Assembly: GCF_014873495.1 (NCBI RefSeq)
Contig: NZ_JADBGF010000001.1
Coordinates: forward strand, 8,432,001 to 8,496,000
Length of the DNA: 64,000 nucleotides
Source of the DNA: Streptomyces stelliscabiei
GTDB taxonomy: Bacteria > Actinomycetota > Actinomycetes > Streptomycetales > Streptomycetaceae
Reading direction: 5' to 3'
The notes under the pieces were generated by a model, which worked only from the letters and a program-made list of their open reading frames with translations, was not told the origin of the DNA and did not search any database. The number at the start of each line of letters is the position of its first letter. Positions within the stretch are counted from its first letter, which is position 1. Both the position numbers and the translations under genes were made by a program. Positions 18,119 through 27,212 of the stretch are shown here, piece after piece.

Positions 18119-18982
18119 TCAGTACCGCTCGCGGTATTGCCTCAGCAGCGTCCTCGTCCGCTCGGCCGACGCCGCGTGCGCGGCCATGTGGTCGAGGACT
18201 TCGAGGTGGAGCGCGACCTCGGTGCGCGAGTCGAGGTAGAGGGCGCCGGTGAGGTACTCGGTGTACACCATGTCGGGGAGTTCCGGTTCGGCGAAGCGGA
18301 AGAGCGAGAAGGGGGCGTAGGTGCCCGGGTGGGGCCCGTCGGCGAACTCGCAGACCTGCAGGATGACGTGGTCCTTCTCGGTGCTCTCCAGCAGCCGGTC
18401 GATCTGGTCGCGCATCACCTCGGAGCGGTTGCTCACCGGACGTCTGAGGGCCGTCTCGTCCATGATCACCCAGAGGTGCGGCGGCGTCTCCCGGGTGAGG
18501 AGCTTCTGTCTCTCCATCCGCAACGAGACATGGCGTTCGATGGTCTCGGGACCGGTCCGGCCGACGGTCCCGGCCTCCATCACGGCGCGCGCGTACTCCT
18601 CGGTCTGCAGCATCCCCGGCACGAAGTGCGGCTCGTACTGCCGGATCAGATGCGCCGCGCCCTCCAGGCTGACGTACACGCTGAACCAGTCGGGCAGCAC
18701 GTCGTGGAACCGCTGCCACCAGCCCGGCTTGTTCGCCTCCTCGGCCAGCTTCACGAACGCGGCGGCGTCGGCCTCACCGACGCCGTACGTCGACAGCAGG
18801 ACCTGGACGTACGGGATCTTGAGCGCGACGTCGGCCGTCTCCATGCGCCGTACGGTGGCGGGGGCGACGTGCAGGACGCGCGCGGCCTCCTCGCGCTTGA
18901 GCCCGGCGGCCTCGCGCAGTTCCTGAAGACGCCTGCCGAGCACCACCTGACCGACGGTCGGGGCGGGCCGCCGCTCACTCAC
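18119..18982 (-). CDS. XRE-family regulator with DUF5753 domain
   Basis: A 287-residue regulator of a type greatly expanded in Streptomyces. The N-terminal HTH_31/XRE domain (about residues 10-70) contains LGRRLQELREAAGLKREEAARVL. The DUF5753 domain runs to the end and includes YEPHFVPGMLQTEEYARAV and LRRPVSNRSEVMRDQIDRL. Such proteins usually pair with a small DUF397 gene (BldB/WhiJ-type circuits), but none adjoins it here. The start is a GTG at 18982 with GGGGAGG seven bases upstream. It converges on dnaK with only 38 bases between the stops. Targets unknown. Confidence 0.9.
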   Translation of the reverse strand: MSERRPAPTVGQVVLGRRLQELREAAGLKREEAARVLHVAPATVRRMETADVALKIPYVQVLLSTYGVGEADAAAFVKLAEEANKPGWWQRFHDVLPDWFSVYVSLEGAAHLIRQYEPHFVPGMLQTEEYARAVMEAGTVGRTGPETIERHVSLRMERQKLLTRETPPHLWVIMDETALRRPVSNRSEVMRDQIDRLLESTEKDHVILQVCEFADGPHPGTYAPFSLFRFAEPELPDMVYTEYLTGALYLDSRTEVALHLEVLDHMAAHAASAERTRTLLRQYRERY

Positions 18983-19044
18983 GTCACGCCTCCCCACGCG
19001 CCGAGGTACCTCACCAGTCTGTCATGTTCCGGTGTCCATCTCAC

Positions 19045-19069
19045 AGGGGCGGCCGGAACGGTCGCCCCT
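19045..19069 (-). terminator. hairpin terminator after XRE gene
   Basis: An 11-base stem (19045-19055 with 19059-19069, one mismatch) closed by loop GAA, 84 bases beyond the stop of the 19153-19998 gene. Confidence 0.55.
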
Positions 19070-19152
19070 GGTTCCGGATGACGACAGGGCCGGGGCGCCG
19101 ACTCCGGCGGGCGACCGCCGCGACGACGCCACAGGACAGGGGCTCGCCCACG

Positions 19153-19998
19153 TCAGGACGGCCGTGCGTGCAGGTACGCGGCCGTCGCCGGGTCGGCCGG
19201 CAGGAACGTCTCGATGGCCAGTTCGGCCACGGTCACGTCCATGGGAGTGTTGAACGTGGAGACCGAGGAGATGAACGACAGCACCCGGCCCTCGTGCTCG
19301 ATCCGCAGCGGCAGCGCGAGGCGGGCACCCGCGCCCGCACCGGGGTCCTCGCCGGGATCGCCGTCGGGCGTGCCCGGCGGCAGCGGATACGCCGCCACCT
19401 CCTCGTAGAGCGCGCGCAGCGGCTCCGAGCGGAGCAGTGCCAGCTGCCGTCCCATCTGCTCCAGCAGATGCCCCCGCCAGGCGCGCAGGTTCCGGATGCG
19501 CGGCGCCAGGCCCCGCGGGTGGAGGGTCAGCCGCATCGCGTTGAGCGGCGGCACGAGCAGCGACTCGGGGACGCCGTCGAGCAGCATGAGGATGCCCCGG
19601 TTGGCGGCCAGCACCTCGTACGTCGCGTTCATCACCAGCGCGGGATACGGCTCGTAGCCCTGGATCAGCCGTTCCACGCCCTCGCGCAGGGCGGCCATCG
19701 ACGGGTCGTCCAGCGGGGTCTGCGGGTAGTGCGGGGCGTATCCGGCCGCGAGGAGCAGGGCGTTTCGCTCGCGCACCGGTACGTCCAGGTGCTCGGCCAG
19801 CCGCAACACCATCTCCTCGCTCGGCCGGGACCGGCCCGTCTCGACGAAGCTGATGTGCCGTGCCGAGGACCCGGACCGCAGCGCCAACTCCAGCTGGCTG
19901 AGCCGGCGTTGCTCCCGCCAGGCCCGCAGCAGCGGGCCCACGCCCGGGTCGGAGGCGGCGGGAGGCCGCCGCGGGGCGCCGGTCGGGACAGTGGTCAT
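19153..19998 (-). CDS. XRE-family regulator with MmyB-like ligand-binding domain
   Basis: A 281-residue regulator. The HTH (about residues 22-80) includes LLRAWREQRRLSQLELALRS, SARHISFVETGRSRPS and MVLRLAEHLDVPVRERN. The rest is a PAS-like MmyB domain with YPALVMNATYEVLAANRG, a form reported to bind fatty-acid-like ligands in Streptomyces proteins. The start is the ATG at 19998; the ribosome site is weak. It is divergent from the pterin dehydratase-methyltransferase pair at 20194, so it may control that unit; this type often sits next to an oxidoreductase or methyltransferase it regulates. A small disordered insert with DPGEDPGAGAG lies near residue 225. Confidence 0.88.
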   Translation of the reverse strand: MTTVPTGAPRRPPAASDPGVGPLLRAWREQRRLSQLELALRSGSSARHISFVETGRSRPSEEMVLRLAEHLDVPVRERNALLLAAGYAPHYPQTPLDDPSMAALREGVERLIQGYEPYPALVMNATYEVLAANRGILMLLDGVPESLLVPPLNAMRLTLHPRGLAPRIRNLRAWRGHLLEQMGRQLALLRSEPLRALYEEVAAYPLPPGTPDGDPGEDPGAGAGARLALPLRIEHEGRVLSFISSVSTFNTPMDVTVAELAIETFLPADPATAAYLHARPS

Positions 19999-20193
19999 GC
20001 GGAGAACGTAACCGAGACGGTCGAGGGGCGGCTCGCGTTCCACCCGCCAGCGCGGCCCCGAACGTCGTTCGCGCGGCTGAATGTGCACGCCTCGGCCCGC
20101 GAGCCGACCGTCTGACCTGGGAATCGGCCGCGCCGCTGTGGCACGCTGAGAGGGATCGCACGTCATGGAGGGGCGTCCCGGAAGGAGTGGGTC

Positions 20194-20499
20194 ATGTCCG
20201 TCGCAGCCCTGTCGCAGAAGGAGATCGAGGACCGGCTGGCGGAGCTGCCCGGCTGGTCGCTGGCCGGGGACCGGCTGGCCCGTACCTACCGTCTGGGCTC
20301 GCACTTCGCCGCGACCGCGCTGGTCGTGCACATCGCCCGGACGCAGGAGGAGCTGAACCACCACTCCGACCTCACCCTCGGCTACGACACCGTCTCGCTG
20401 ACCATCAGCACGCACAGCGCCGGCGGAGCCGTCACCGAGAAGGACTTCGAGCTGGCCCGCAGGGTGGAGGCGCTCGCGCCCGGCCACGGGGCGGGCTGA
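20194..20499 (+). CDS. 4a-hydroxytetrahydrobiopterin dehydratase (PCD/DCoH)
   Basis: A 101-residue pterin-4a-carbinolamine dehydratase, which dehydrates the 4a-hydroxy pterin formed by aromatic amino acid hydroxylases. The family core is present: AELPGWSL near residue 17, then ELNHHSDLTLGYDTVSLTIS, where the paired His are the active-site residues, then VTEKDFELARRVE. The usual Pro after NHH is replaced by Ser. The start is the ATG at 20194 with GGAAGGAGTGGGTC upstream. A methyltransferase gene starts five bases after its stop, so they are cotranscribed. No phenylalanine hydroxylase gene is in the window. Confidence 0.92.
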   Translation: MSVAALSQKEIEDRLAELPGWSLAGDRLARTYRLGSHFAATALVVHIARTQEELNHHSDLTLGYDTVSLTISTHSAGGAVTEKDFELARRVEALAPGHGAG

Positions 20500-20504
20500 G
20501 GCGG

Positions 20505-21245
20505 ATGCTGGACTACGACAAGGAGGCCGGCGACTACGACGCCCTGCGCGGCGGCGAGCCCCGGGCCGAGGCCGCCGCCCGCGCCGTCCTGGGACTTCTC
20601 CCCGAGGGCACCCGGCGGCTGCTCGACATCGCCTGCGGCACCGGGATCGTGACCCGGCACCTCGCGACCGCGCGGGACGGGATGCGGGTCACGGGCCTCG
20701 ACCTCACCCACGCGATGGCGAGCCGGGCCGCCGCGCGGCTGCCCGGCTCCGTCGTGATCGGCGACGGGCGGCGGCTCCCGTTCCGCGACGGGGAGTTCGA
20801 CGCCGTGACCAGCGTGTGGCTGCTGCATCTGCTGAGCGCCCCCGAGGACGTACGGGCCGTGGTCGGCGAGTGCGCCCGGGTGCTGCGCCCCGGTGGTGTC
20901 TACGTCACCACCGTCGACAAGGCCGCCGCGCACAACGTGGGCAGTGACATCGATGCCGTGCTCGCCCCGCGCCCCCGGGCCCCGGCCATGGACCCCGCGC
21001 CGGTCGTCGAGAAGTACGCCGGCGAACACGGTCTGCGCACCGCCGGGCACGCCCGCTTCCCGGGCCGCGGACAGGGCCGCAGCCCCCGCCGCACCGTCGC
21101 CGACCTGCGCCGCGGCTGGTTCGTGACCCTCCCGCCCGGCGATCCGCTGGCCGACGACTACGCGGTACGGCTCGCCGCCCTCCCCGACCAGGACCGGCCG
21201 CGCCCGGACCCGGAGTTCAGCCTGCGGGCGTTCCACAAGGACTGA
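20505..21245 (+). CDS. class I SAM-dependent methyltransferase
   Basis: A 246-residue Rossmann-fold methyltransferase. SAM motif I is LLDIACGTGIVTRHL (about residues 42-56), motif II is VTGLDLTHAMASRA, and motif III/IV is FDAVTSVWLLHLL followed by RVLRPGGVYVTTV. The methyl acceptor cannot be predicted from sequence. The start ATG at 20505 follows the dehydratase stop by five bases, so translation is probably coupled. No ribosome site other than GAGGCGG is present. The basic stretch RGQGRSPRRTV near residue 195 is slightly unusual. Located in the cytoplasm. Confidence 0.88.
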   Translation: MLDYDKEAGDYDALRGGEPRAEAAARAVLGLLPEGTRRLLDIACGTGIVTRHLATARDGMRVTGLDLTHAMASRAAARLPGSVVIGDGRRLPFRDGEFDAVTSVWLLHLLSAPEDVRAVVGECARVLRPGGVYVTTVDKAAAHNVGSDIDAVLAPRPRAPAMDPAPVVEKYAGEHGLRTAGHARFPGRGQGRSPRRTVADLRRGWFVTLPPGDPLADDYAVRLAALPDQDRPRPDPEFSLRAFHKD

Positions 21246-21384
21246 CCGGGAGCCTCGGGTGCGCCGCCCGTGCGTCAGGCCTGCCCCTGCCGTGGCCGAA
21301 CTGGCCGAAACGTGCGGCAACGGAGCCGGGTCCGGCGGCGACGGACAGTGCGGAACCCGTCCGTCCCCTCTGGAGGTTCGTCAC

Positions 21385-23250
21385 GTGCAGCACCCGCACA
21401 GGCATCACAGACGCCGAGCCGTACGCTCACTGGTCACCGTGGCCCTCGTCGCCGCCGGACTGACCACGTTCACCGGCCCGCCCGCCGAGGCCGCCACCGC
21501 CCGCCAGGTCGAGGCCCTCGACCGGGGCGTGGTCAGCGTCCACGTGGACAGCGGCAATCTGGTCAGCTGGCGCTGGCTGGGCACCGACCCGGACACCGTG
21601 TCGTTCAACGTCTACCGCGCCGGCACGAAGGTCAACACGGCCCCGGTCACCGGCTCCACGAACTACTTCCACTCCGGCGCCCCCGCGCAGGCCGACTACA
21701 CCGTCCGCGCGATCGTCAACGGCGTGGAGCAGGGAGACTCGGTGCACGCGATCCAACTGCGCACCGGCTACAAGGACGTGCCGATCAGCGCACCGGCCGG
21801 TGGCACCACCCCGGACGGCGTCGCGTACACCTACGAGGCCAACGACGCGTCCGTGGGCGACCTCGACGGCGACGGCGCCCTGGAGTTCGTCCTGAAGTGG
21901 CAGCCGACGAACGCCAAGGACAACTCGCAGTCCGGGTACACCGGCAACACGATCGTCGACGGCATCAAGCTCGACGGCACCCGGCTGTGGCGGATCGACC
22001 TGGGCCGCAACATCCGCTCGGGCGCGCACTACACGCAGTTCCAGGTGTACGACTACGACGGCGACGGCCGCGCCGAGATCGCCATGAAGACGGCGGACGG
22101 CACGGTCGACGGCGCCGGCACGGTGATCGGCAGCTCCACCGCCGATCACCGCAACTCCAGCGGCTACGTCCTGTCCGGCCCCGAGTACCTGACCATGTTC
22201 GACGGCCGGACCGGCAGGGCCCTGCAGAGCGTCGACTACGTCCCGGCCCGCGGCACGGTCTCGTCGTGGGGCGACTCCTACGGCAACCGCGTGGACCGCT
22301 TCCTCGCCGGGACGGCGTATCTGGACGGCGCCCGGCCCTCGCTGATCATGGCGCGCGGCTACTACACCCGTACGGTGATCGCGGCCTGGGACTGGCGGGG
22401 CGGACAGTTCACCCGCCGCTGGACCTTCGACACCAACTCGTCCGGCAACAGCGGCCGGGGCTACGACGGGCAGGGTTCGCACAGCCTCTCCGTCGGGGAC
22501 GTCGACAACGACGGCAGGGACGAGATCGTGTACGGCGCGATGGCCGTGGACGACAACGGGGGCGCCCTGTGGACCACGCGGACGGGCCACGGCGACGCCC
22601 AGCACCTGGGTGACCTCGACGCGTCCACTCCCGGCCTGGAGTACTACAAGGTCTCCGAGTCCGTGTCGCAGCCCGCCGCGCTGTACATCGACCCCGCGAA
22701 CGGCGCCGTCCGCTGGCGGCTCGCCGCCTGCTGCGACAACGGCCGGGGCGTGGCCGGTGACATCCACGCGGGCAACGGCGGCCCCGAGATGTGGTCCGCC
22801 TCCGACTCCTCCGTCCGCGACAGGGCCGGGGGGACCAAGGGCCGCGAGCCCTCCTCCGTCAACTTCCTGTCCTGGTGGGACGGGGACCCGGTCCGTGAAC
22901 TCCTCGACGGCACCCGGATCGACAAGTACGGCAGCTCCGCCGACACCCGTCTGCTGACCGGCTCCGGTGTCTCCTCCAACAACGGCACCAAGGCCACGCC
23001 CGCGCTCTCCGGTGACATCCTCGGCGACTGGCGCGAGGAGGTCGTCTGGCGCACCAGCGACAACACGGCCCTGCGGATCCACTCGACGCCCGTCGAGACG
23101 AGCACGAGGATCACGACCCTGCTGCACGACCCGATGTACCGCACCGGCCTGGCCTGGCAGAACACCGCCTACAACCAGCCCCCGCACCCCAGCTTCTTCA
23201 TCGGCGACGGCATGCCGACGGCGCCCCGGCCGACGGTCCACACCCCGTAG
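21385..23250 (+). CDS. secreted rhamnogalacturonan lyase, PL11 family
   Basis: A 621-residue exported pectin-degrading enzyme. The signal peptide has basic HRHHRRRAVRSL, then VTVALVAAGL and a cleavage region near PAEAA. The mature part begins ARQVEALDRGVVSVHVDSGN, as in PL11 YesW/YesX, which cleave the rhamnose-galacturonate backbone of rhamnogalacturonan I by beta-elimination. Calcium-binding propeller loops are visible: DLDGDGALEF, DYDGDGRAEI and DVDNDGRDEI. No carbohydrate-binding module is attached. The start is a GTG at 21385 with GGAGG eight bases upstream. It opens the extracellular polysaccharide-degradation locus, and no CebR box is seen before it. Confidence 0.92.
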   Translation: MQHPHRHHRRRAVRSLVTVALVAAGLTTFTGPPAEAATARQVEALDRGVVSVHVDSGNLVSWRWLGTDPDTVSFNVYRAGTKVNTAPVTGSTNYFHSGAPAQADYTVRAIVNGVEQGDSVHAIQLRTGYKDVPISAPAGGTTPDGVAYTYEANDASVGDLDGDGALEFVLKWQPTNAKDNSQSGYTGNTIVDGIKLDGTRLWRIDLGRNIRSGAHYTQFQVYDYDGDGRAEIAMKTADGTVDGAGTVIGSSTADHRNSSGYVLSGPEYLTMFDGRTGRALQSVDYVPARGTVSSWGDSYGNRVDRFLAGTAYLDGARPSLIMARGYYTRTVIAAWDWRGGQFTRRWTFDTNSSGNSGRGYDGQGSHSLSVGDVDNDGRDEIVYGAMAVDDNGGALWTTRTGHGDAQHLGDLDASTPGLEYYKVSESVSQPAALYIDPANGAVRWRLAACCDNGRGVAGDIHAGNGGPEMWSASDSSVRDRAGGTKGREPSSVNFLSWWDGDPVRELLDGTRIDKYGSSADTRLLTGSGVSSNNGTKATPALSGDILGDWREEVVWRTSDNTALRIHSTPVETSTRITTLLHDPMYRTGLAWQNTAYNQPPHPSFFIGDGMPTAPRPTVHTP

Positions 23251-23258
23251 CGGACCGG

Positions 23259-23282
23259 TCCGGGGGCCGGCCCGCCCCCGGA
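23259..23282. terminator. bidirectional hairpin terminator
   Basis: Perfect 9-base arms (TCCGGGGGC at 23259 and GCCCCCGGA at 23274) with loop CGGCCC lie between the convergent PL11 and EEP genes. Confidence 0.7.
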
Positions 23283-23296
23283 CTCCGCCGCGTCGC

Positions 23297-24214
23297 TCAG
23301 CCCAGCGTCAGCGACACCTGGATCGGCAGATGGTCGCTCGGGAACTGGCCGCCGGAGGAGAAGGTGTTGATGGCCGCCCGGTGGGCGGTGACGCCGGGTG
23401 TGGTCAGGATCCAGTCGATGCGGTCGCCGCCCGGGGTGAGGGGACGGTAGCCGTGGAAGGTCGCGTACAGGTCGCCCCGCTCGGCCGCCGTGTCCCAGGT
23501 GTCGACGAGTCCGGCGCCCAGCATCGTGCCGTAGACGGAATTCCGGTGGGCGGCCACATTGAAGTCGCCGGTGACGACGAGGGGGAGCGCGGGGTCGAAC
23601 CCGGCGATCCGCCGGGCGATCAGGGCCGCGGCGCGCTCGCGGGCGTACTGGCTGGCGTTGTCGAGGTGGGTGTTGAGGACGTGGAACTCTCTGCCGCCGT
23701 CCCGCAGGTCCCGGAACCTGACCCAGGTGACCATCCGGATGGAGCCGCCGCCCCAGGTGTTGGAGCCGGGCACGTCGGGGGTGTCGGAGAGCCAGAAGTG
23801 CTGGTACTCGACGGGCGCGAGCCGACGGGTGTCGTAGAAGACCGCCATGAACTCGTCGCGGTCGCCGCCCGCCCGGCCGGTGCCGATCCAGCGGTAGTCC
23901 GGTCCGAGGTCGGTCTCGATGTCGAGCAGTTGCCGGTGGAGGCCCTCCTGGGTGCCGATGACATGCGGTGCCTCCTGCCGCAGCAGTGCCCGCATCACGG
24001 GCCGGCGCTCGGCCCAGCTGTGGGGCCGGGTGGTGTTCGCGTAGCGCAGGTTGAACGACATGGTGTCGAGACGGGGGCTGACGGCGGGCTCCTCTTCCGC
24101 CGCGGCGGCGGCGGGTCGGGCGGACAGTCCGGCGTTCGACAGGGGCAGCAGGACGGCCGCGGCGAGTGCGGTCCGGAGGCTGAGGCGACGCGTGACCCGG
24201 GTGTGTTTCGGCAC
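23297..24214 (-). CDS. secreted endonuclease/exonuclease/phosphatase (EEP) family protein
   Basis: A 305-residue exported protein. The signal peptide RRLSLRTALAAAVLLPLSNA ends near ARPAAAA. The EEP fold follows with the metal-binding motifs MSFNLRYAN, GTQEGL, LNTHLDNAS, TGDFNVAAH, DRIDWIL and a catalytic SDHLPIQ. The family cleaves phosphodiesters of DNA, sphingolipids or inositol phosphates; which substrate applies here is unknown. The start is a GTG at 24214 with AAGGAG six bases upstream. It lies downstream of GH74 on the same strand but behind a strong hairpin, so it is probably transcribed separately. It may scavenge phosphate outside the cell. Confidence 0.88.
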   Translation of the reverse strand: MPKHTRVTRRLSLRTALAAAVLLPLSNAGLSARPAAAAAEEEPAVSPRLDTMSFNLRYANTTRPHSWAERRPVMRALLRQEAPHVIGTQEGLHRQLLDIETDLGPDYRWIGTGRAGGDRDEFMAVFYDTRRLAPVEYQHFWLSDTPDVPGSNTWGGGSIRMVTWVRFRDLRDGGREFHVLNTHLDNASQYARERAAALIARRIAGFDPALPLVVTGDFNVAAHRNSVYGTMLGAGLVDTWDTAAERGDLYATFHGYRPLTPGGDRIDWILTTPGVTAHRAAINTFSSGGQFPSDHLPIQVSLTLG

Positions 24215-24352
24215 TTTGGCTCCTTCTGCGGCGGCTTCCGGGCGAGTCGTGCGCACACCAGTGTGGAATTGCTTTCCATGGTAGGCATGAACATGTCGAT
24301 GTATCGAGATGTACGCGACCCGAAAAGATCAAAGCACCCGAAGCGCACGAAG

Positions 24353-24385
24353 AGGGCGCGCGCCCGACCCAGGCGCGCGCCCTCT
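24353..24385 (-). terminator. hairpin terminator after GH74 gene
   Basis: Perfect 13-base arms (24353-24365 and 24373-24385) with loop CGACCCA lie 20 bases beyond the GH74 stop. No U-tract follows. Confidence 0.75.
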
Positions 24386-24404
24386 CCTCGTCCTGCCCGG
24401 GGTG

Positions 24405-27083
24405 TCAGGTCACCGCGCAGGACTGGTCACCGAGCTTGAACGCGGTCGGTCTGCCGTTCGTCCCCGACCAGCTCCCCGTGAAGCCGAAGCTCACCGACGA
24501 ACCGGCCGCCACATTGCCGTTCCAGGTGATGTTCCTGGCCGTGACCGCCGACCCGGACTGCGTATGGGCGGCGTTCCAGATCTGGGAGACACTCTGGCCG
24601 TCGGGGAAGGTCCAGCCGAGGGACCAGCCGGTCCACGCGCTCGTGCCCGTGTTGGCGAGGCGCACGTCCGCCTGGAAGCCGCCCGCCCACTCGTTGGTGA
24701 CCTTGTACGTCACCGCGCAGGGCCCCGTCGGCTGGGGCCCGGGGTCCGGATCGGTGCCCCCGCCGCCCCCGCCCCCCGTGTCGGAGGAGTCGCCGTAGAC
24801 GACCCCGCGCCCGTTCGTCGAGACGTAGACCCGCCCGTACACCCTCGGGTCACCCGTGATCGCCTCGCCCGTCCAGCCCCACTGGTGGGCGTCGTCGTTG
24901 ATACGGGTCCAGCTCGCGCCCTTGTCCGTCGAGCGGAAGATGCCGCGCACCCCGCCGATCCTGGCGCTGGTGTAGAGCGTCTGGTACGAGGCCCCCGAGG
25001 CCGCCTTGCCGAAGCCGATCGTGTCGGCCTGCTCGACGCCGGAGACCTTGGTGAAGGTGGCGCCCGCGTTCGTGGAGTGCCACAGGCCGTACGCCCCGTC
25101 CGTCGCCCCGCCCGCCAGCCACACGTCACCCTTCACCCCGGGCAGCGCCTTGAAGCGCACGCTGTCGCCGCTCGGCAGGCCGGTCGCGTTCGACGCGGTG
25201 AAGGTCGCGCCGCCGTCCGAACTCACGTAGAACTTCCCCGACTTGAAGCCGTAGAAGGTCTTCGGGTCCACCCGGTCGGACTCCACGATCGCGTCGGCCG
25301 GGATGCCGCTCGACGCCGACCACGAGGTGCCGAAACCGGTCGTGTACCGCACGCCCGTGCCCGCCGGGCTCCACACGAACCGGCTGCCGTCCGAGGCCGC
25401 CGCGACCGTACCGCCGCCGCTCACACCCGAGGGGTCACTCCCGGCGAACCAGTTGGCCCCGTTGTCCGTGGAGAAGGCGATGTGCGGGCCGGAGTCCAGG
25501 TCGCCGACCCGCACGACCGTGTTCGGCTGGGACTCGGCGTAGTCCAGACTCGTCGTCGTCGTGAAGTTCGGCTGGGTGAACATCATCGACGGGACCTTCG
25601 TCAGATCCGTGTGCCGGAAGCCGCCGATGTCACCGAGCGCGCTGAGCAGCGGGGCCCCGGACGGGGGCGAGGCCAGGTCGAGGACGGCCGTCTCCTCCAG
25701 ACCCCGCACCATCGGCTTGATGGCGAACTGGCCGCCGCTGTCCCAGTTCCCCAGGTTCTCCGTGCCGTAGATCGTGGCGCCCGTCCCGTACATCATCCGG
25801 TTCGAGTCGAACGGGTCGATCTCCAGCGCCTCGGTCATCCAGCCGAGTTTGGGGCTCTGCTCCGGCGGCGAGGGGTTGGCGCCCCAGGTGAGCCAGGGAG
25901 AGGACGAGACGTCCATGGTGAAGCGGTTCGAGCGGTTCGGATAGGAGGAGTAGTCCCACGCCTTCGTCCAGGTCGCGCCGCTGTCCGTCGAGCGGAAGAT
26001 CTGCGTGTCCGGCCACCAGGAGCTGTACGCCGTCGCCATCACCGTGCCCGGATCCTGCCGGTCTACGGTCAGCCCGCTGAAGCCGTAATAGGTGTCGGCC
26101 TCCGCCACCGGACTGATGTTCGTCCACGCGCCCGTCGCGGTCGTGTACCGCCACAGCTGGCCCTTGCCGCCGTCGTAGGGGCCGCCCTTGTCGCTGTACG
26201 ACAGGTACAGATGGCCGTTCGTCGCGTCGAGCACGCCCTTGTGGGCCAGATAGCCGGTCGGCTGCCCGGCCACCCGCGACCAGGTCGCGCCCGCGTCGGT
26301 CGAGCGGTAGACGGCGTTGTCCTTGTCGGCGACCCCGACGTAGACGGTCTTCGTCGCGTTCCCGGACGTCCCCGTGGTCTCGTCGAAGGTGACCCAGACG
26401 ATGCCCTGGTTGTCGCTGGAGTACCCGCTCGTGTCGGACGGATCGGCCACGTAGTTGCCGACGTTGGGGAAGTTCGTCACCTGCGACCAGCTGGCCCCCG
26501 AGTCGGTCGAGCGCCACAGACCTTTGCCGCTGGGCGCGCCCAGGTACAGCACGCTGTTCTTGTTCGGATCGACGGCCAGCCGCTCGCCCATGCCCCGGCC
26601 GGGCATGTTCCCGCCCAGCTTGAACGGCAGGCCGGCCTTCCGCCAGCTCGCGCCCCGGTCGGACGACCGCAGGATCGCCCCGTTCCCCGGGTCCCAGCTG
26701 TTCGTGTACGTACCGGCCGCCACGTACACCTTGTCGGGATCGACCGGGTCGGAGGCGAGACTCACCACCCCCGTGTGCCCCCAGTCGTCCCAGCCGACGG
26801 AATCGAGGAGCGGGGTCCAGGTCTTCGAGGACTGCACCCAGCGGTAGGCCCCGCCGATGTCGGTCCGGGCGTAGGCGAGGTTGCGTTCCTTGCGGTTGAA
26901 GACGATCCCGGGGACGAAGCCGCCGCCGTCGATGCGGGCGTTCTTCCAGGTGTAGGTGTCGGCGGCGACGGACACCGACCGGTCGGCGCTGCCTGCCTTC
27001 TCGGCGGCCATCACGGGTGGGGAGCCCGCGAGCAGGCCGGCCGCGAGGGCCAGGACGGTGGTGAGGATGCGGGTTCTTCGCAA
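24405..27083 (-). CDS. secreted GH74 xyloglucanase with C-terminal CBM2
   Basis: An 892-residue exported glycoside hydrolase. A signal peptide with LTTVLALAAGLLAG is followed by the GH74 domain, with the opening ARIDGGGFVPGIVFNRKE and DIGGAYRW, the Asp-containing VGWDDWGHTGV, and many BNR-like repeats (RSSDRGASWRKA, RSTDSGASWSQV, RSTDAGATWSRV). This is the paired seven-blade propeller that cuts xyloglucan or beta-1,4-glucan. A Gly/Pro linker near 780 leads to a CBM2 cellulose-binding module (CAVTYKVTNEWAGGFQADV to the final CAVT). The start is a TTG at 27083, nine bases after GAGAGGA; longer frames have no ribosome site. It lies downstream of GH48 on the same strand, with a hairpin between. 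Confidence 0.92.
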   Translation of the reverse strand: MRRTRILTTVLALAAGLLAGSPPVMAAEKAGSADRSVSVAADTYTWKNARIDGGGFVPGIVFNRKERNLAYARTDIGGAYRWVQSSKTWTPLLDSVGWDDWGHTGVVSLASDPVDPDKVYVAAGTYTNSWDPGNGAILRSSDRGASWRKAGLPFKLGGNMPGRGMGERLAVDPNKNSVLYLGAPSGKGLWRSTDSGASWSQVTNFPNVGNYVADPSDTSGYSSDNQGIVWVTFDETTGTSGNATKTVYVGVADKDNAVYRSTDAGATWSRVAGQPTGYLAHKGVLDATNGHLYLSYSDKGGPYDGGKGQLWRYTTATGAWTNISPVAEADTYYGFSGLTVDRQDPGTVMATAYSSWWPDTQIFRSTDSGATWTKAWDYSSYPNRSNRFTMDVSSSPWLTWGANPSPPEQSPKLGWMTEALEIDPFDSNRMMYGTGATIYGTENLGNWDSGGQFAIKPMVRGLEETAVLDLASPPSGAPLLSALGDIGGFRHTDLTKVPSMMFTQPNFTTTTSLDYAESQPNTVVRVGDLDSGPHIAFSTDNGANWFAGSDPSGVSGGGTVAAASDGSRFVWSPAGTGVRYTTGFGTSWSASSGIPADAIVESDRVDPKTFYGFKSGKFYVSSDGGATFTASNATGLPSGDSVRFKALPGVKGDVWLAGGATDGAYGLWHSTNAGATFTKVSGVEQADTIGFGKAASGASYQTLYTSARIGGVRGIFRSTDKGASWTRINDDAHQWGWTGEAITGDPRVYGRVYVSTNGRGVVYGDSSDTGGGGGGGTDPDPGPQPTGPCAVTYKVTNEWAGGFQADVRLANTGTSAWTGWSLGWTFPDGQSVSQIWNAAHTQSGSAVTARNITWNGNVAAGSSVSFGFTGSWSGTNGRPTAFKLGDQSCAVT

Positions 27084-27133
27084 CGTGGGGGGTCCTCTCC
27101 TGACGAGTGGGGGGAAGTTCTCAGAAAAGGGCA

Positions 27134-27169
27134 CACAGACCCCGCGCCCGTGAGGGGCGCGGGGCTGTG
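27134..27169 (-). terminator. hairpin between GH48 and GH74 genes
   Basis: Perfect 10-base arms CCCCGCGCCC (27140-27149) and GGGCGCGGGG (27155-27164) are extended by CACAG/CTGTG with one bulge. It may end or attenuate transcription from GH48 before GH74. Confidence 0.65.
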
Positions 27170-27212
27170 CGCGGCGCTTGGTGCTTGGTGTTCGGTGCTC
27201 GATGTGCGGTGC